From assembly GCF_002591975.1 (NCBI RefSeq), contig NZ_NVQE01000010.1, positions 62,001-126,000 of the forward strand: a DNA stretch of 64,000 bases, written 5' to 3'. The DNA is from Mycobacterium neglectum. Its GTDB lineage: Bacteria > Actinomycetota > Actinomycetes > Mycobacteriales > Mycobacteriaceae. This document shows, one piece after another, positions 27,874 to 37,733 of the stretch (positions are counted from its first letter, which is position 1; each line of letters opens with the position of its first letter). The notes beneath the pieces are model-generated. The model saw only the letters and a list, made by a program, of their open reading frames with translations. It was not told the DNA's origin and made no database searches. The translations under genes and the position numbers were made by a program.

Positions 27874-29310
27874 CTATTTGGTCGTGCCCAGGAGCTCGTC
27901 GAATGCGGCCTGCATGCACTCGGCGTAGTGCGCGGGGTCCGGTAGTGCGTTGCGGTCCGCGGTGACGCCCATCGAGACGGTTCCGTTGTAGCTCGCGATG
28001 ACGTGGAACAGGTTCATTCCCGCGATCAACGGCCCCATGCCCGTCACCCGGACTAGGCGTGCGCCCGCGAAATAGATCGGCACGTCGGGGCCTGGCACAT
28101 TGCTCACGGTGGTGTTGGCGATCGTCGGACTACTGAACGGCATTGCCGAGGCCGCCTTGACCGTCAGGCCCAACAGCGTGGTGGGGACAAGGCCGACAAG
28201 CTCCATCAGTCGGCTGGTGTTCGATGTGTCGGAGTTCTCGCGGAAGGCAGACGATTCCGCGACGATCGATGCCAGTCTCTCGCGCGGGTCCGGCGAATCC
28301 GTTTGCAGCGACTGCAATCTGCCGAACAACCGGTTTCCCCCCGACCCCTTCTCGCTGGAATCCCGGATCGACGCCGGGCACGCGGCGACGAGTGTGTCGT
28401 CGGGCAATTCGTCGTGATCTTCGAGGTAGTGCCGCAGCGTCCCGCCGACGTAGGCGACCGCGACGTCGTTGATCGTCGCGCCGGGCACGCTGGCCTTGAT
28501 GGCCTGAAAATCGGCTAGGTCATGAAAACGCGCCTCGAAAACCCGGTGGGGTGAGGCGGAATCGTTGAATCGGGTGGTCGGGGCGAACAGTGAACCGGAC
28601 CCCGGCCCAAGCGCGGAGGCGACACCGCCGGCGAGTTTGGCAGGCAGGCCGGCCAAATCGCGAACTGCCTTCAGAGCGCTGGGAACCACGACGCTGGTGG
28701 CGCGCAAAGGATACTGCGCAATATTGACCGCGGTCTTCGACACCAGCGTCGCCGTCGACGGCAGTTCGCCGGGCTCCCAGGGGGTTTCGGGTGGATCGGG
28801 GCGCGGACCCTCAGGTGCGAGATCGTGCAGGGCGGCCATCAACTCGACGCTCTCCATCCCGTCGGCCGCACAGTGATGCAACTTCAGGCCCACCGCGAAC
28901 GATCCCTTCGGGACGTCCGGCACCGAGTTCAGCCCTTCGATGACGGTCATCTCCCACGGCGGGCGACGCAAGTCGATCTGCCGGGCGTGGATGCGGGCGA
29001 TCTGGATGCACAACTGCCGCCAGTCTCCCGGTTGCGGTAGCGCGATGTGACGGACGTGGTACTCGAGATCGAAATCGGGATCGTCCACCCAGTACGGCAT
29101 GTGCAGGCCGCCAGGAAGCTCGGTCAGCCGCCGTCGGAAGGTCGGCGCGAGATGCAACCGGCCCTCGATCTCTTCGAGGATGCCTTTGTAGGTGACTCGG
29201 CCGCCCGGCGCCGTTGCCGGATCGTAGATCAGCAGCATCTGAATCTGCATCGGAGTCTCGGGCCGCTCGGCACGCAGCAACATATCGTCTGTCCAGCTCA
29301 GCTGCTGCAC
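27874..29310 (-). CDS. Wax ester synthase / diacylglycerol acyltransferase (WS/DGAT, Tgs-like)
   Basis: 478-residue acyltransferase that joins acyl-CoA to a diacylglycerol or long alcohol to make storage lipid. The active-site motif HHCAADG (HHxxxDG) lies about residue 143. The C-terminal domain has PGATINDVAVAYVGGTLR and NTTVSNVPGPDVPIYFAG, both typical of mycobacterial Tgs enzymes. ATG at 29310 (MQQLSWTDDMLL). It is 30 bases downstream of hisN on the same strand but functionally unrelated to it. Confidence 0.93.
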   Translation of the reverse strand: MQQLSWTDDMLLRAERPETPMQIQMLLIYDPATAPGGRVTYKGILEEIEGRLHLAPTFRRRLTELPGGLHMPYWVDDPDFDLEYHVRHIALPQPGDWRQLCIQIARIHARQIDLRRPPWEMTVIEGLNSVPDVPKGSFAVGLKLHHCAADGMESVELMAALHDLAPEGPRPDPPETPWEPGELPSTATLVSKTAVNIAQYPLRATSVVVPSALKAVRDLAGLPAKLAGGVASALGPGSGSLFAPTTRFNDSASPHRVFEARFHDLADFQAIKASVPGATINDVAVAYVGGTLRHYLEDHDELPDDTLVAACPASIRDSSEKGSGGNRLFGRLQSLQTDSPDPRERLASIVAESSAFRENSDTSNTSRLMELVGLVPTTLLGLTVKAASAMPFSSPTIANTTVSNVPGPDVPIYFAGARLVRVTGMGPLIAGMNLFHVIASYNGTVSMGVTADRNALPDPAHYAECMQAAFDELLGTTK

Positions 29311-29340
29311 CTAAAGTTCCCCCTCGTTCAAACACCGGAC

Positions 29341-30120
29341 TCACCGATCGAGTCGCGCCATCACCGCATCGTGCAGAAGCCCGTTGGTGGCCACCGCGCT
29401 GCCGCCGTGCGGACCCGCCTGCCCGGCGATGTCCGTGAACCGGCCACCGGCCTCGCGCACCAGGATGTCGAGCGCCGCCAGATCCCACAGCTTCACCTCG
29501 GGCTCGACGGCGATGTCGACCGCACCCTCGGCGACCAGGCAATAGGACCAGAAGTCGCCGTAGCCGCGCACCCGCCACACCTCGTCGGTCAGTTCCAAAA
29601 ATCGTGGACGCAGTCCATCCCAGCCGGTGGTGAGATCGGAGTACGTCAGGCTCGCCGAGGCGATGTCGTCGACGCCCGACACCGCAATGCGCCGGGTCTG
29701 GCCGCCGAAGGACGTGAACGCGCCTTCGCCGCGGCCTGCCCACCATCGCCGGTGCAATGCCGGAGCGCTGACGACGCCCACCACGGGGATCCCGTCGTCG
29801 AGCAAGGCGATCAATGTGGCCCACACCGGGACGCCGCGGACGAAGTTCTTGGTCCCGTCGATGGGGTCGACGACCCATTGACGGCCGGTGAAAACCGCTG
29901 TGCCGCCGAACTCTTCGCCAAGCACGACGTCGTCGGGCCGCTGCGCCGCAAGAGCCTCGCGGACTTGCTCCTCGACCGAGCGGTCGGCATCGGTCACGGG
30001 GGTGAGGTCGGGTTTCGTCTCGATGCGCAGATCGAGCGCGCCGAAACGGTCCAGCGTCTGCGCGTCGGCCGCATCGGCCATCTGCAATGCGAAGGCGATG
30101 TCATCGCGGACTGTTTTCAT
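29341..30120 (-). CDS. hisN: Inositol-monophosphatase-family histidinol-phosphatase
   Basis: 259-residue metal-dependent phosphatase of the inositol monophosphatase fold. Metal ligands are in VLGEEFGG (Glu), [17 protein letters not shown] (the DPxDGT motif) and the final Asp in [22 protein letters not shown]. The orthologous M. tuberculosis protein Rv3137 is known as the histidinol-phosphate phosphatase HisN (from memory), the penultimate step of histidine synthesis. The ATG at 30120 ([19 protein letters not shown]) is the family start. Confidence 0.9.
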   Translation of the reverse strand: MKTVRDDIAFALQMADAADAQTLDRFGALDLRIETKPDLTPVTDADRSVEEQVREALAAQRPDDVVLGEEFGGTAVFTGRQWVVDPIDGTKNFVRGVPVWATLIALLDDGIPVVGVVSAPALHRRWWAGRGEGAFTSFGGQTRRIAVSGVDDIASASLTYSDLTTGWDGLRPRFLELTDEVWRVRGYGDFWSYCLVAEGAVDIAVEPEVKLWDLAALDILVREAGGRFTDIAGQAGPHGGSAVATNGLLHDAVMARLDR

Positions 30121-30244
30121 TCCTCGACTCCCGCTCGCTCCGGTCCGCGCTCGTTCCTCGTCCCCTGCCCTCCGGGCGTGGGCCCAGCGATCCTCACTCG
30201 CGTTCGTCTTCGGGACGTCATGCCTCACGTCCTACCATGTCGGT

Positions 30245-30601
30245 GTGTGGGAATTCGTAATGATCCTGATCATGGTCGGCGCGCTCGTTGCCATCGCCGC
30301 ACCATGGATCATGCGGCGGCGAGGCTCGGGCAGCGATTGGATGCAGGGCCAGCTGCTGGTGACCGGTGTCAGCCCGCGCCCCGATGGCGTCTCGGGTGAA
30401 CAGCTCGTCACGATCACCGGCGTCATCAACGGGCCGACCGTCAACGAGCACGTGGTCTATCAGCAGATGGCGGTCGATGTCGATCAATGGCCGATGATTT
30501 CGCAGCTCTTTCCCGTCGCCTACTCGCCCAAGAACCCGGACAACTGGCGATTCGCACCGTCGGCGCCCCCGCCGGCGCCGCCCGGACCGGAGATTTACTA
30601 G
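30245..30601 (+). CDS. Small membrane-anchored protein of unknown function
   Basis: 118 residues beginning VWEFVMILIMVGALVAIAAPW, a single N-terminal membrane segment, then a basic stop-transfer (RRRGSGSD) and a soluble domain of about 75 residues (GQLLVTGVSPRPDGVSGEQ, EHVVYQQMAVDVDQWPM) ending in a Pro-rich tail (APSAPPPAPPGPEIY). GTG at 30245 is preferred; ATG at 30260 would still keep the helix. Divergent from hisN and convergent with fprA. I do not recognise the domain. Confidence 0.75.
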   Translation: MWEFVMILIMVGALVAIAAPWIMRRRGSGSDWMQGQLLVTGVSPRPDGVSGEQLVTITGVINGPTVNEHVVYQQMAVDVDQWPMISQLFPVAYSPKNPDNWRFAPSAPPPAPPGPEIY

Positions 30602-30606
30602 TCGCC

Positions 30607-31983
30607 TCAGCCGTGGCCGATGCGCAGCAGTTCGGCGACGCTGGTCAGCTTCACCCGCGGCCTGCCATGCGGTTCTCCGGATGTGCGTTCGTGTTCGTCG
30701 ATCAGCTTCCAGTGGTCGTCGGTGATCACCTTCGGCTGCCGCTCGACAAACCATTCCGCCAACTGCTCGGCGTGATCGCTGCCGAAATCTGACAGCGACG
30801 CCGACGACAGATCGGCGACCAACGTGTCGACGGTTTCCTGCGAGTCGCTCTTGTTGCTGCCGATGACGCCCGTGGGACCGCGCTTGATCCAGCCGACGAC
30901 GTACTCGTTGCGGCTGCCGTCGATGCGGCCATCGGTGTGCGGAATGGTGCCGTTGCGCTCGTGAAACGGCAGACCGTCCAATTTCACCCCGCGATAGCCG
31001 ACGGCGCGCACCACCAGCTGGGCCGGCACCTCTTCGCGTTCTCCGGTGTCCCTCGCGACGACACGGCCGTCCTCTTCGACCAGTTCGTTGCGGCCCAGCA
31101 CGATGGACTCGACCTTGTCGGTGCCCTTGATCTCGATCGGCGAGGTGCGGAACCGGAACACGATGCGGCGCTTGGCACCCTTGGGTGTCTGCTCGCCGTA
31201 GCCGCGCAACACCTTGATGTTGTTCTTGACGGTCTTGCCGGCCGCTTCGAGATCCTCGTCGGAGATATCGGCGAAGTCGGCCGGGTCGATGATCACGTCG
31301 ACGTCGCCCAGCCCTTCGAGCGCGCCGAGTTCGCGCAGTTCCAGCGTGGTGAACGGCGCCTGCAGCGGCCCGCGCCTGCCGATGATGACGACTTCCTCGA
31401 CACCGCGGTCGTGCAGGATCTGCAGCGCATGGTCGGCGATGTCGGTGGACCCCAGCACGTCGGGGTCGGTGACGAGGATCCGCGCTACGTCGATCGCGAC
31501 GTTGCCGTTGCCGACGACGATCGCCCGCCCGGTCGACAGATCCGGTGCCATCTCCTCGAAGTGGGGGTGTGCGTTGTACCAACCCACGAAGTCGACGGCG
31601 GGCACGCTGCCCGGTAGGTCCTCGCCGGGGATGCCCAGCGAGCGATCCGACTGCGCGCCGACCGCATAGATCACCGCGTCGTAACGTTCGGCGAGCTCAG
31701 CGGCCTGCACGTGGTCGCCGACCACGATGTTGCCGAAGAACCGGAACCTGGGGTCCAGCGCGGTCTTCTCGAACTGCGCGCTGATCGACTTGATCTTGGG
31801 GTGGTCGGGTGCGACGCCGGAGCGCACCAGACCCCACGGCGTCGGCAGCATCTCCAGCATGTCGACGCGGACATCCGCGTGGTTTTCCCCGGCGTCTTGA
31901 GCGTCGGCGAATTTCAGAAGCGAAGCAGCAGCGAAGTAGCCCGAGGGGCCTGAGCCGACGATCGCTACGTGGTATGGGCGCAT
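30607..31983 (-). CDS. fprA: NADPH-ferredoxin reductase FprA
   Basis: 458-residue adrenodoxin-reductase-like flavoprotein that passes electrons from NADPH to ferredoxins for P450s and other acceptors. FAD motif VAIVGSGPSGYFAAASLL is at the N-terminus, NADP motif VVGNGNVAIDVARIL is near residue 155, and ATG-like GYRGVKLDGLPF and GWIKRGPTGVIGSNKSD close the FAD site. ATG at 31983 is preceded by AAAGG five bases upstream. Location beside prfB matches M. tuberculosis Rv3106. Confidence 0.95.
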   Translation of the reverse strand: MRPYHVAIVGSGPSGYFAAASLLKFADAQDAGENHADVRVDMLEMLPTPWGLVRSGVAPDHPKIKSISAQFEKTALDPRFRFFGNIVVGDHVQAAELAERYDAVIYAVGAQSDRSLGIPGEDLPGSVPAVDFVGWYNAHPHFEEMAPDLSTGRAIVVGNGNVAIDVARILVTDPDVLGSTDIADHALQILHDRGVEEVVIIGRRGPLQAPFTTLELRELGALEGLGDVDVIIDPADFADISDEDLEAAGKTVKNNIKVLRGYGEQTPKGAKRRIVFRFRTSPIEIKGTDKVESIVLGRNELVEEDGRVVARDTGEREEVPAQLVVRAVGYRGVKLDGLPFHERNGTIPHTDGRIDGSRNEYVVGWIKRGPTGVIGSNKSDSQETVDTLVADLSSASLSDFGSDHAEQLAEWFVERQPKVITDDHWKLIDEHERTSGEPHGRPRVKLTSVAELLRIGHG

Positions 31984-32131
31984 GAATACCTTTTGTTGAA
32001 GGTGTGTCGCTGCCCGGCCACGCGCAGGGGGCTGTCGCGTCGTGGCTGGGCTGTTGCCATCTCCGATGCTAAACGGGCACGCCGTCGGATTGCCGCGAGT
32101 CACGGATAAGTGTGTCGGGTTCTCTCACAGG

Positions 32132-32148
32132 TACCCTGAATTCCCGTG
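32132..32148 (+). promoter_or_regulatory. Probable leaderless promoter of prfB
   Basis: A TANNNT-type -10 element TACCCT (32132-32137) lies 8 bases before the prfB GTG at 32146, which places the transcription start on or next to the start codon. Leaderless mRNAs are common in mycobacteria. No good -35 is visible. Confidence 0.45.
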
Positions 32149-33261
32149 GATCCCGACCGGCAAGCCGACATCGCAGCACTTGACTCCACCCTGACCACGG
32201 TGGAGCGGGTGCTCGACGTCGAGGGTCTGCGGGTCCGGATCGAAAAACTCGAACACGAGGCCTCCGACCCCAACCTGTGGGACGACCAGTCCCGGGCGCA
32301 GAAGGTCACCAGCGAGTTGTCCCACACCCAAGGCGAGCTGCGCCGCGTCGAGGAACTTCGGCAGCGCCTCGACGACCTCCCCGTGCTCTACGAGATGGCC
32401 GCCGAAGAACAGGGAGCGGGTGCTGCGGAAGCTCAGGCCGAGGCCGACACCGAGCTCAAGAAGCTGCGCGAGGACCTCGAGGCGCTGGAGGTCCGCACGT
32501 TGCTGTCCGGCGAGTACGACTCGCGTGAGGCGCTGCTCAATATCCGATCCGGCGCGGGCGGCGTGGATGCGGCGGACTGGGCCGAGATGTTGATGCGGAT
32601 GTACGTGCGCTGGGCCGAGCAGCACAACTACCCGGTCGAGGTGTTCGATACGTCCTACGCCGAAGAGGCCGGCATCAAGAGCGCGACGTTCGCGGTGCAT
32701 GCGCCGTACGCCTACGGCACGCTGTCGGTGGAGCAGGGCACGCACCGTTTGGTGCGCATCAGCCCGTTCGACAATCAGGGCAGGCGCCAGACGTCGTTCG
32801 CCGAAGTGGAAGTGCTGCCCGTCACCGAAACCACTGACCACATCGACATTCCCGAAACCGACGTGCGCGTCGACGTGTACCGATCCAGCGGACCGGGCGG
32901 CCAGTCGGTGAACACCACCGACTCGGCGGTTCGGCTCACGCACATCCCGACCGGTATCGTGGTCACCTGCCAGAACGAGAAGTCACAGCTGCAGAACAAG
33001 GTCTCGGCGATGCGCGTTCTCCAGGCAAAGTTGTTGGAGCGCAAGCGTTTAGAAGAGCGCGCCGAGATGGACGCATTGAAGAGCGATAGTGGAAGCTCGT
33101 GGGGAAACCAGATGCGTTCCTACGTATTACACCCGTATCAAATGGTAAAGGACTTGCGCACCGAGTACGAGGTCGGCAATCCGGCTGCAGTACTGGACGG
33201 AGATATCGACGGATTCCTTGAGGCCGGGATCCGTTGGCGCAATAGGAAAGATGACGAATAA
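32146..33261 (+). CDS. prfB: Peptide chain release factor 2
   Basis: 371-residue class I release factor that reads UAA and UGA. The RF2 anticodon tripeptide SPF is in [15 protein letters not shown] and the catalytic GGQ is in [20 protein letters not shown]. The frame is continuous from the GTG at 32146, with no internal UGA frameshift site as found in E. coli prfB. The last 11 bases overlap the mechanosensitive channel gene. It starts the prfB-mscS-ftsE-ftsX-smpB block. Confidence 0.97.
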   Translation: MDPDRQADIAALDSTLTTVERVLDVEGLRVRIEKLEHEASDPNLWDDQSRAQKVTSELSHTQGELRRVEELRQRLDDLPVLYEMAAEEQGAGAAEAQAEADTELKKLREDLEALEVRTLLSGEYDSREALLNIRSGAGGVDAADWAEMLMRMYVRWAEQHNYPVEVFDTSYAEEAGIKSATFAVHAPYAYGTLSVEQGTHRLVRISPFDNQGRRQTSFAEVEVLPVTETTDHIDIPETDVRVDVYRSSGPGGQSVNTTDSAVRLTHIPTGIVVTCQNEKSQLQNKVSAMRVLQAKLLERKRLEERAEMDALKSDSGSSWGNQMRSYVLHPYQMVKDLRTEYEVGNPAAVLDGDIDGFLEAGIRWRNRKDDE

Positions 33262-34234
33262 CAACCTGATCGCATTCGCCCTGGAAGACCGGTGGACCGG
33301 TTTTTGGCAGGGCACCATCGGCGTGTGGCTCCTCGAGCGCGGCGTGCCGATCGCGCTGTATTTGATCGGCGGTCTGCTGGCCGCACGGTTCATCAACTGG
33401 TCGGCACGGCGGGTCGTGAAGCGCATCGACGCCGAATACCAGGAGAGCGACCAGCTGGTGCGCACCGAGAGTGCCAAGCACCGGCAGGCCGTCGCGTCGG
33501 TCATCTCGTGGGTGACGGTGGCGCTGCTCTTCGTGATCGTGATCATGCAGGTCACCTCGATCCTTGCGATCCCGGTCGGCTCGCTGGTCGCGCCCGCCGC
33601 GGTGCTGGGTGCCGCACTCGGATTCGGCGCGCAGCGCGTGGTGCAGGATCTGCTGTCGGGGTTCTTCATCATCACTGAAAAGCAGTACGGCTTCGGCGAT
33701 CTGGTGTCGTTGACCGTCGCCGGTATCGCGCTGCCGGCAGAGGGCACGGTGGAAGACGTCACCCTTCGCGTCACCAAACTGCGCTCCAGCGAGGGGGAGA
33801 TGTTCACCATCCCCAACGGTCAGATCGTCAAGACGGTGAACCTGTCCAAGGACTGGGCCCGCGCGGTCATCGACATCCCGGTGCCGACGGCGGCGGATCT
33901 CAACGTCGTCAACGATCTGTTGCATGGTGTTGCCGAGAAGGCGATGGAAGACCCTGGCCTCAGGGCGCTGCTGCTCGACGCACCGCAGCTGATGGGTGTG
34001 GAAAGCATCGAACTCGACACCGTGAACCTGCGGATGGTGGCTCGCACCCTGCCGGGCAAGCAGTTCGAGGTCGGCCGCCGCATCCGCGTCCTCGTCGTGC
34101 GTGCGCTGCGGCGCGCCGGCATCGTTTCGTCGACCGATGCCGCGACGACGCCGAAGGTGGAGGCCCTCGTGCACCCGGCGACGTCGACTGGCGCGGCGAG
34201 CGAAACGCAGGGCCCGCCGGAGGATCGCAAATGA
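33251..34234 (+). CDS. MscS-family mechanosensitive ion channel
   Basis: 327-residue membrane protein with membrane helices at about residues 30-50, 80-105 and 110-135, the last being the pore-lining type ([39 protein letters not shown], in parts [14 protein letters not shown]). It is followed by the MscS beta domain ([19 protein letters not shown] and [19 protein letters not shown]). It releases osmolytes under hypo-osmotic shock. The ATG at 33251 lies inside the prfB end. It corresponds to Rv3104c in M. tuberculosis. The C-terminus overlaps the next gene by ATGA. Confidence 0.92.
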   Translation: MTNNNLIAFALEDRWTGFWQGTIGVWLLERGVPIALYLIGGLLAARFINWSARRVVKRIDAEYQESDQLVRTESAKHRQAVASVISWVTVALLFVIVIMQVTSILAIPVGSLVAPAAVLGAALGFGAQRVVQDLLSGFFIITEKQYGFGDLVSLTVAGIALPAEGTVEDVTLRVTKLRSSEGEMFTIPNGQIVKTVNLSKDWARAVIDIPVPTAADLNVVNDLLHGVAEKAMEDPGLRALLLDAPQLMGVESIELDTVNLRMVARTLPGKQFEVGRRIRVLVVRALRRAGIVSSTDAATTPKVEALVHPATSTGAASETQGPPEDRK

Positions 34235-34704
34235 CGTCCTGGTTGAAGTTCAAGCTCGGGGGCCGGATGCGGGTCTCGACGGCGGTGCTCATCGTCGCGT
34301 TCGTCGCGCTGTTCTGGGTGTACCACAACTTCGAACCCGCCCCGAAGCCCGAAGCGCCCGTGCCTGCGGTCGTACCGCCTGGCTTCGTGCCCGACCCCAA
34401 CTACACATGGGTGCCCCGGACCAACGTGCGACGGCCCAAGGAGCCGATGGAGACCACGACGACGACCACCACCACGCCGACGCCGACCACCACGAGCCCG
34501 ACGGACACCACGAGTCCCACGTCGCCGACGTCACCGACGTCGCCGACGTCACCGACCTCGACCACCCCGACGACCACCGTGGTGGATCCCGACGGTTTCG
34601 GCCCGTTGCCGCCGACGACGCAGACGATCGTCACGCCCACTCAGGTGAGCCCGGCACCGGCCGCGCCCGGGCCCGCACCGGCCACGACAGCTCCGCAGAG
34701 CTAG
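34231..34704 (+). CDS. Membrane-anchored Thr/Pro-rich protein (Rv3103c-like)
   Basis: 157 residues. A short cytoplasmic basic start ([14 protein letters not shown]), one membrane helix (about residues 14-32), then an extracytoplasmic domain with [17 protein letters not shown] and a low-complexity Thr/Ser/Pro tail with TSP repeats (about residues 74-120). The tail could span or associate with the cell wall and may be O-mannosylated. ATGA overlap with the channel gene upstream. M. tuberculosis has a Pro-rich membrane protein at the same place (Rv3103c). Function unknown; it may relate to the neighbouring FtsEX division complex. Confidence 0.8.
   Translation: MTSWLKFKLGGRMRVSTAVLIVAFVALFWVYHNFEPAPKPEAPVPAVVPPGFVPDPNYTWVPRTNVRRPKEPMETTTTTTTTPTPTTTSPTDTTSPTSPTSPTSPTSPTSTTPTTTVVDPDGFGPLPPTTQTIVTPTQVSPAPAAPGPAPATTAPQS
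34521..34560 (+). repeat. Coding tandem repeat encoding TSP units
   Basis: Four to five imperfect 9-base units of the type TCACCGACG/TCGCCGACG in tandem encode the TSPTSPTSP stretch of the Thr/Pro-rich membrane protein. The length may vary between strains. Confidence 0.6.
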
Positions 34705-34722
34705 TCGGACCCGTCCCCCCGC

Positions 34723-34740
34723 TACACTGGCGTGCCGTGA
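34723..34740 (+). promoter_or_regulatory. Possible internal leaderless promoter of ftsE
   Basis: TACACT (34723-34728) fits the mycobacterial -10 consensus TANNNT. With a start about 7-9 bases downstream, transcription would begin at the GTG at 34737 or the ATG at 34740. No Shine-Dalgarno precedes the ftsE start, which agrees with a leaderless mRNA. Confidence 0.4.
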
Positions 34741-35429
34741 TGATCATCCTTGACCATGTCTCGAAGATGTATAAATCGTCAGCGCGACCCGCGCTCGACA
34801 ATGTGTCGGTCAAGATCGACAAGGGTGAGTTCGTCTTCCTCATCGGCCCGTCGGGTTCGGGCAAGTCGACGTTCATGCGGCTGCTGCTCGCCGAAGAGAC
34901 ACCCTCATCGGGGGACATCCGGGTGTCGAAGTTCCACGTCAACAAGTTGGCGGGCCGCCATGTCCCCAGCCTGCGGCAGGTGCTGGGCTGTGTGTTCCAG
35001 GACTTCCGGCTGTTGCAGCAGAAGACGGTGTTCGAGAACGTCGCTTTCGCGCTGGAGGTCATCGGGAAGCGCTCCGAGGTGATCAACCGCGTGGTGCCTG
35101 ATGTGCTGGAGATGGTCGGCCTGTCCGGCAAGGCCAACCGGCTGCCCACCGAGCTGTCCGGCGGTGAGCAGCAGCGTGTGGCCATTGCCCGGGCGTTCGT
35201 CAACCGGCCGCTGGTGTTGCTTGCTGACGAGCCCACCGGCAACCTCGACCCCGAGACCAGCAAGGACATCATGGATCTACTCGAGCGCATCAACCGCACC
35301 GGGACGACGGTGGTGATGGCGACCCACGACCACCACATCGTCGACTCGATGCGGCAGCGCGTCGTGGAGTTGGAATTGGGCAGGCTGGTTCGCGATGAGC
35401 AGCGCGGCGTCTACGGAATGGATCGCTAG
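34740..35429 (+). CDS. ftsE: Cell-division ABC transporter ATPase FtsE
   Basis: 229-residue ABC ATPase that with FtsX transmits energy from the divisome to peptidoglycan hydrolases (RipC in mycobacteria). Walker [10 protein letters not shown] (about residue 35), Q-loop [10 protein letters not shown], signature [15 protein letters not shown], Walker [13 protein letters not shown] and switch His in ATHDHHIVD are all present. Same length as M. tuberculosis FtsE. The stop TAG shares one base with the ftsX GTG. Confidence 0.97.
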   Translation: MIILDHVSKMYKSSARPALDNVSVKIDKGEFVFLIGPSGSGKSTFMRLLLAEETPSSGDIRVSKFHVNKLAGRHVPSLRQVLGCVFQDFRLLQQKTVFENVAFALEVIGKRSEVINRVVPDVLEMVGLSGKANRLPTELSGGEQQRVAIARAFVNRPLVLLADEPTGNLDPETSKDIMDLLERINRTGTTVVMATHDHHIVDSMRQRVVELELGRLVRDEQRGVYGMDR

Positions 35430-36325
35430 TGCGCTTCGGATTCCTCATCAATGAGGTCCTCACCGGTTTCCGTCGCAATGTGACGATGACGATCGCGATG
35501 ATCCTCACCACCGCGATCTCGATCGGCCTGTTCGGCGGCGGCCTGCTCGTCGTGCGGCTGGCCGACCAGTCGCGTGACATCTATCTGGACCGTGTCGAGA
35601 GCCAGGTCTTCCTGACCAACGACGTCTCCGCCAACGACCCGACATGTGACGCCGATCCGTGCAAGGCGCTGCGTCAGCAGATCGAGGACCGCGACGATGT
35701 GCGCTCGGTGCGGTTCCTCAACCGCGAAGAGGCCTACGCCGATGCGGTGAAGAAGTTCCCGGAGTTCAAGGAGTTCGCCGGACAGGATGCGTTCCCGTCG
35801 TCGTTCATCGTCAAGCTGGACGACCCCGAACAGCATCAGAAGTTCGACGAGGCCATGGCCGGCCAGCCCGGCGTACAGCAGGTGCTCAACCAGAAGGTGT
35901 TGATCGACCGCTTGTTCGCCGTGCTCGACGGTGTCAGAAACGCGGCGTTCGCAGTCGCCTTCGTGCAGGCGATCGGCGCAATTCTGCTGATAGCCAACAT
36001 GGTTCAAGTGGCCGCGTACACCCGCCGAACCGAGATCGGCATCATGCGACTCGTCGGCGCCAGCCGGTGGTACACCCAGCTGCCGTTCCTTGTCGAAGCG
36101 ATGCTGGCGGCGTTCCTCGGTGTCGTCATCGCGATCGTCGGGCTCATCCTGGTCCGCGCCCTGTTCCTGGAAAGTGCTCTCGATCAGTTCTATCGGGCGA
36201 ACCTGATCGCCAAGGTGGACTACGCGGACGTGGTGTACTTCAGCGCGCCGTGGATGTTGTTCCTCGGCCTGGCGATGTCGGGCGTCACCGCGTACGTCAC
36301 GCTGCGGCTGTACGTCCGAAGATAG
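35429..36325 (+). CDS. ftsX: Cell-division membrane protein FtsX
   Basis: 298-residue integral membrane partner of FtsE with four membrane helices: one near residues 20-45, then an extracytoplasmic domain (about 46-170, containing a Cys pair in [12 protein letters not shown]), then three helices in the C-terminal third (including [20 protein letters not shown] and [19 protein letters not shown]). The GTG start at 35429 overlaps the ftsE stop. The extracytoplasmic domain binds and activates the hydrolase. Confidence 0.96.
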   Translation: MRFGFLINEVLTGFRRNVTMTIAMILTTAISIGLFGGGLLVVRLADQSRDIYLDRVESQVFLTNDVSANDPTCDADPCKALRQQIEDRDDVRSVRFLNREEAYADAVKKFPEFKEFAGQDAFPSSFIVKLDDPEQHQKFDEAMAGQPGVQQVLNQKVLIDRLFAVLDGVRNAAFAVAFVQAIGAILLIANMVQVAAYTRRTEIGIMRLVGASRWYTQLPFLVEAMLAAFLGVVIAIVGLILVRALFLESALDQFYRANLIAKVDYADVVYFSAPWMLFLGLAMSGVTAYVTLRLYVRR

Positions 36326-36327
36326 CC

Positions 36328-36831
36328 ATGGCCCGAAAATCAAGCCCTGCAGCCGACTCCGCAAAGTCCAACAACAAGGTCGTCGCGACGAATCGGCGAG
36401 CGCGGCACAACTATTCGGTTCTCGAGACGTTCGAGGCCGGCGTGCAGTTGGTCGGCACCGAGGTGAAGAGTCTGCGTGACGGGCAGGCATCGCTGGCCGA
36501 CGCGTTCGCCACCATCGACGACGGCGAGGTGTGGCTGCGCAACCTGCACATCCCGGAGTATCACCACGGCAGCTGGACCAACCACACGCCGCGGCGCAAC
36601 CGCAAATTGTTGTTGCACCGCAGCCAGATTGACAACCTGATCGGTCGGATTCGCGACGGCAACCTCACCCTCGTTCCGCTGTCGCTTTATTTCTCCGACG
36701 GCAAGGTCAAGGTCGAGTTGGCGTTGGCGCGCGGCAAGGAGGCCCGTGACAAGCGGCAGGACATCGCCAAGCGCGATGCGGACCGCGAGATCACCCGCGA
36801 ACTCGGCCGCCGCGCCAAGGGCATGACCTGA
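36328..36831 (+). CDS. smpB: tmRNA-binding protein SmpB
   Basis: 167-residue OB-fold protein that binds the tRNA-like end of tmRNA and brings it to stalled ribosomes. Conserved segments are [52 protein letters not shown] and the basic tail [19 protein letters not shown]. The N-terminal 20 residues are a Ser/Lys extension. ATG at 36328, three bases after the ftsX stop. Its RNA partner ssrA lies 21 kb further on at 57933. Confidence 0.97.
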   Translation: MARKSSPAADSAKSNNKVVATNRRARHNYSVLETFEAGVQLVGTEVKSLRDGQASLADAFATIDDGEVWLRNLHIPEYHHGSWTNHTPRRNRKLLLHRSQIDNLIGRIRDGNLTLVPLSLYFSDGKVKVELALARGKEARDKRQDIAKRDADREITRELGRRAKGMT

Positions 36832-37673
36832 TCAGCTTCGTCACCGCGCTGATTGCGGCGCTCGGTTACGGCATAAGCGATTTCGTGGGCGGTATCGCGT
36901 CACGCCGGGTCGCCGCGCTGCGCGTGGTGGTCGTCTCCTACCCGGTGGCGCTGGTCCTGCTGACGGTGATCGCGATACCGGTCGGGGGAGTGATCTCGAC
37001 CCCGGCGGTGGTGTGGGGGTTGCTTTCCGGTGTCGCGCAGGCGTTCGGCGTCTGGTGGTTCTATGCCGCGTTGGGCGCGGGACCGATCTCGGTCGTATCA
37101 CCCCTGACGGCAATTCTCGTCGCGGGCATTCCCGTCGGCGTCGGGTTGGCGTTCGGTGAGCGGCCGGGTCCGCTGGCGATCGTCGGCATTGTCGTCGCGC
37201 TGGTGGCAGTCGTGCTCGTCAGCCGTGACGCGTCCGACGAAGATGTGACGCCACACAAGTTCAGCGCGAAGGTGGCGTGGCTGACGGTCGGCTCCGGCGT
37301 GGCGTTCGGCATGAACTTCGTCCTGCTCGACCAGGTGCCGGTCGACGCCGAGCTGTGGCCCCTGGTTTTCGGCAGGCTCGCCGCCACGGCGATCGTGCTG
37401 CTGGCGGCCGCGTTCACCGCCAACCTGGTCATCGAACGGGGCGTGCCGTTGCGGCTTGCGCTCACGGCGGCCGTGCTCGACACGATCGCCAACGTCGCCA
37501 CGCTGCTGGCGCTGCAGTCCGGAATGCTGTCGCTGGCGGGCGTGCTGATCGCTCTGTATCCGGCCGCAACCGTGTTGCTTGCAATTGTCATACTCCGGGA
37601 GCGTGTAACTCGCTCGCAAACTATCGGCATGGCGCTAGCGTTGACGGCAGTCGCGATGATCGCCGCCGGGTAA
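36828..37673 (+). CDS. EamA/DMT-family transporter with probable CTG start
   Basis: About 281 residues with ten predicted membrane helices in two EamA repeats ([20 protein letters not shown] in the first; [20 protein letters not shown] in the second). Substrates in this family are metabolites or drugs, unknown here. The first standard start is GTG 36885, but the frame continues upstream with [18 protein letters not shown], which completes helix 1. A CTG at 36828 overlaps the smpB TGA as CTGA, the same geometry as the ATGA junctions elsewhere. I therefore place the start at 36828; 36885 is the fallback. Confidence 0.8.
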   Translation: MISFVTALIAALGYGISDFVGGIASRRVAALRVVVVSYPVALVLLTVIAIPVGGVISTPAVVWGLLSGVAQAFGVWWFYAALGAGPISVVSPLTAILVAGIPVGVGLAFGERPGPLAIVGIVVALVAVVLVSRDASDEDVTPHKFSAKVAWLTVGSGVAFGMNFVLLDQVPVDAELWPLVFGRLAATAIVLLAAAFTANLVIERGVPLRLALTAAVLDTIANVATLLALQSGMLSLAGVLIALYPAATVLLAIVILRERVTRSQTIGMALALTAVAMIAAG

Positions 37674-37733
37674 CGGTCGTCGTCCCTGCACCTCGGGACC
37701 TAAAAAGCAGGTCAGCCGAAGGATAGGAGGCGC

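Noticed and set aside
32146..32260. A programmed frameshift in prfB
   Set aside because: The frame is continuous from the GTG start with no internal in-frame UGA, so no frameshift is needed.
34521..34560. Short tandem repeats that might suggest a CRISPR-like or regulatory array
   Set aside because: Units of 9 bases in frame encode Thr-Ser-Pro and there are no spacers. It is low-complexity coding sequence.
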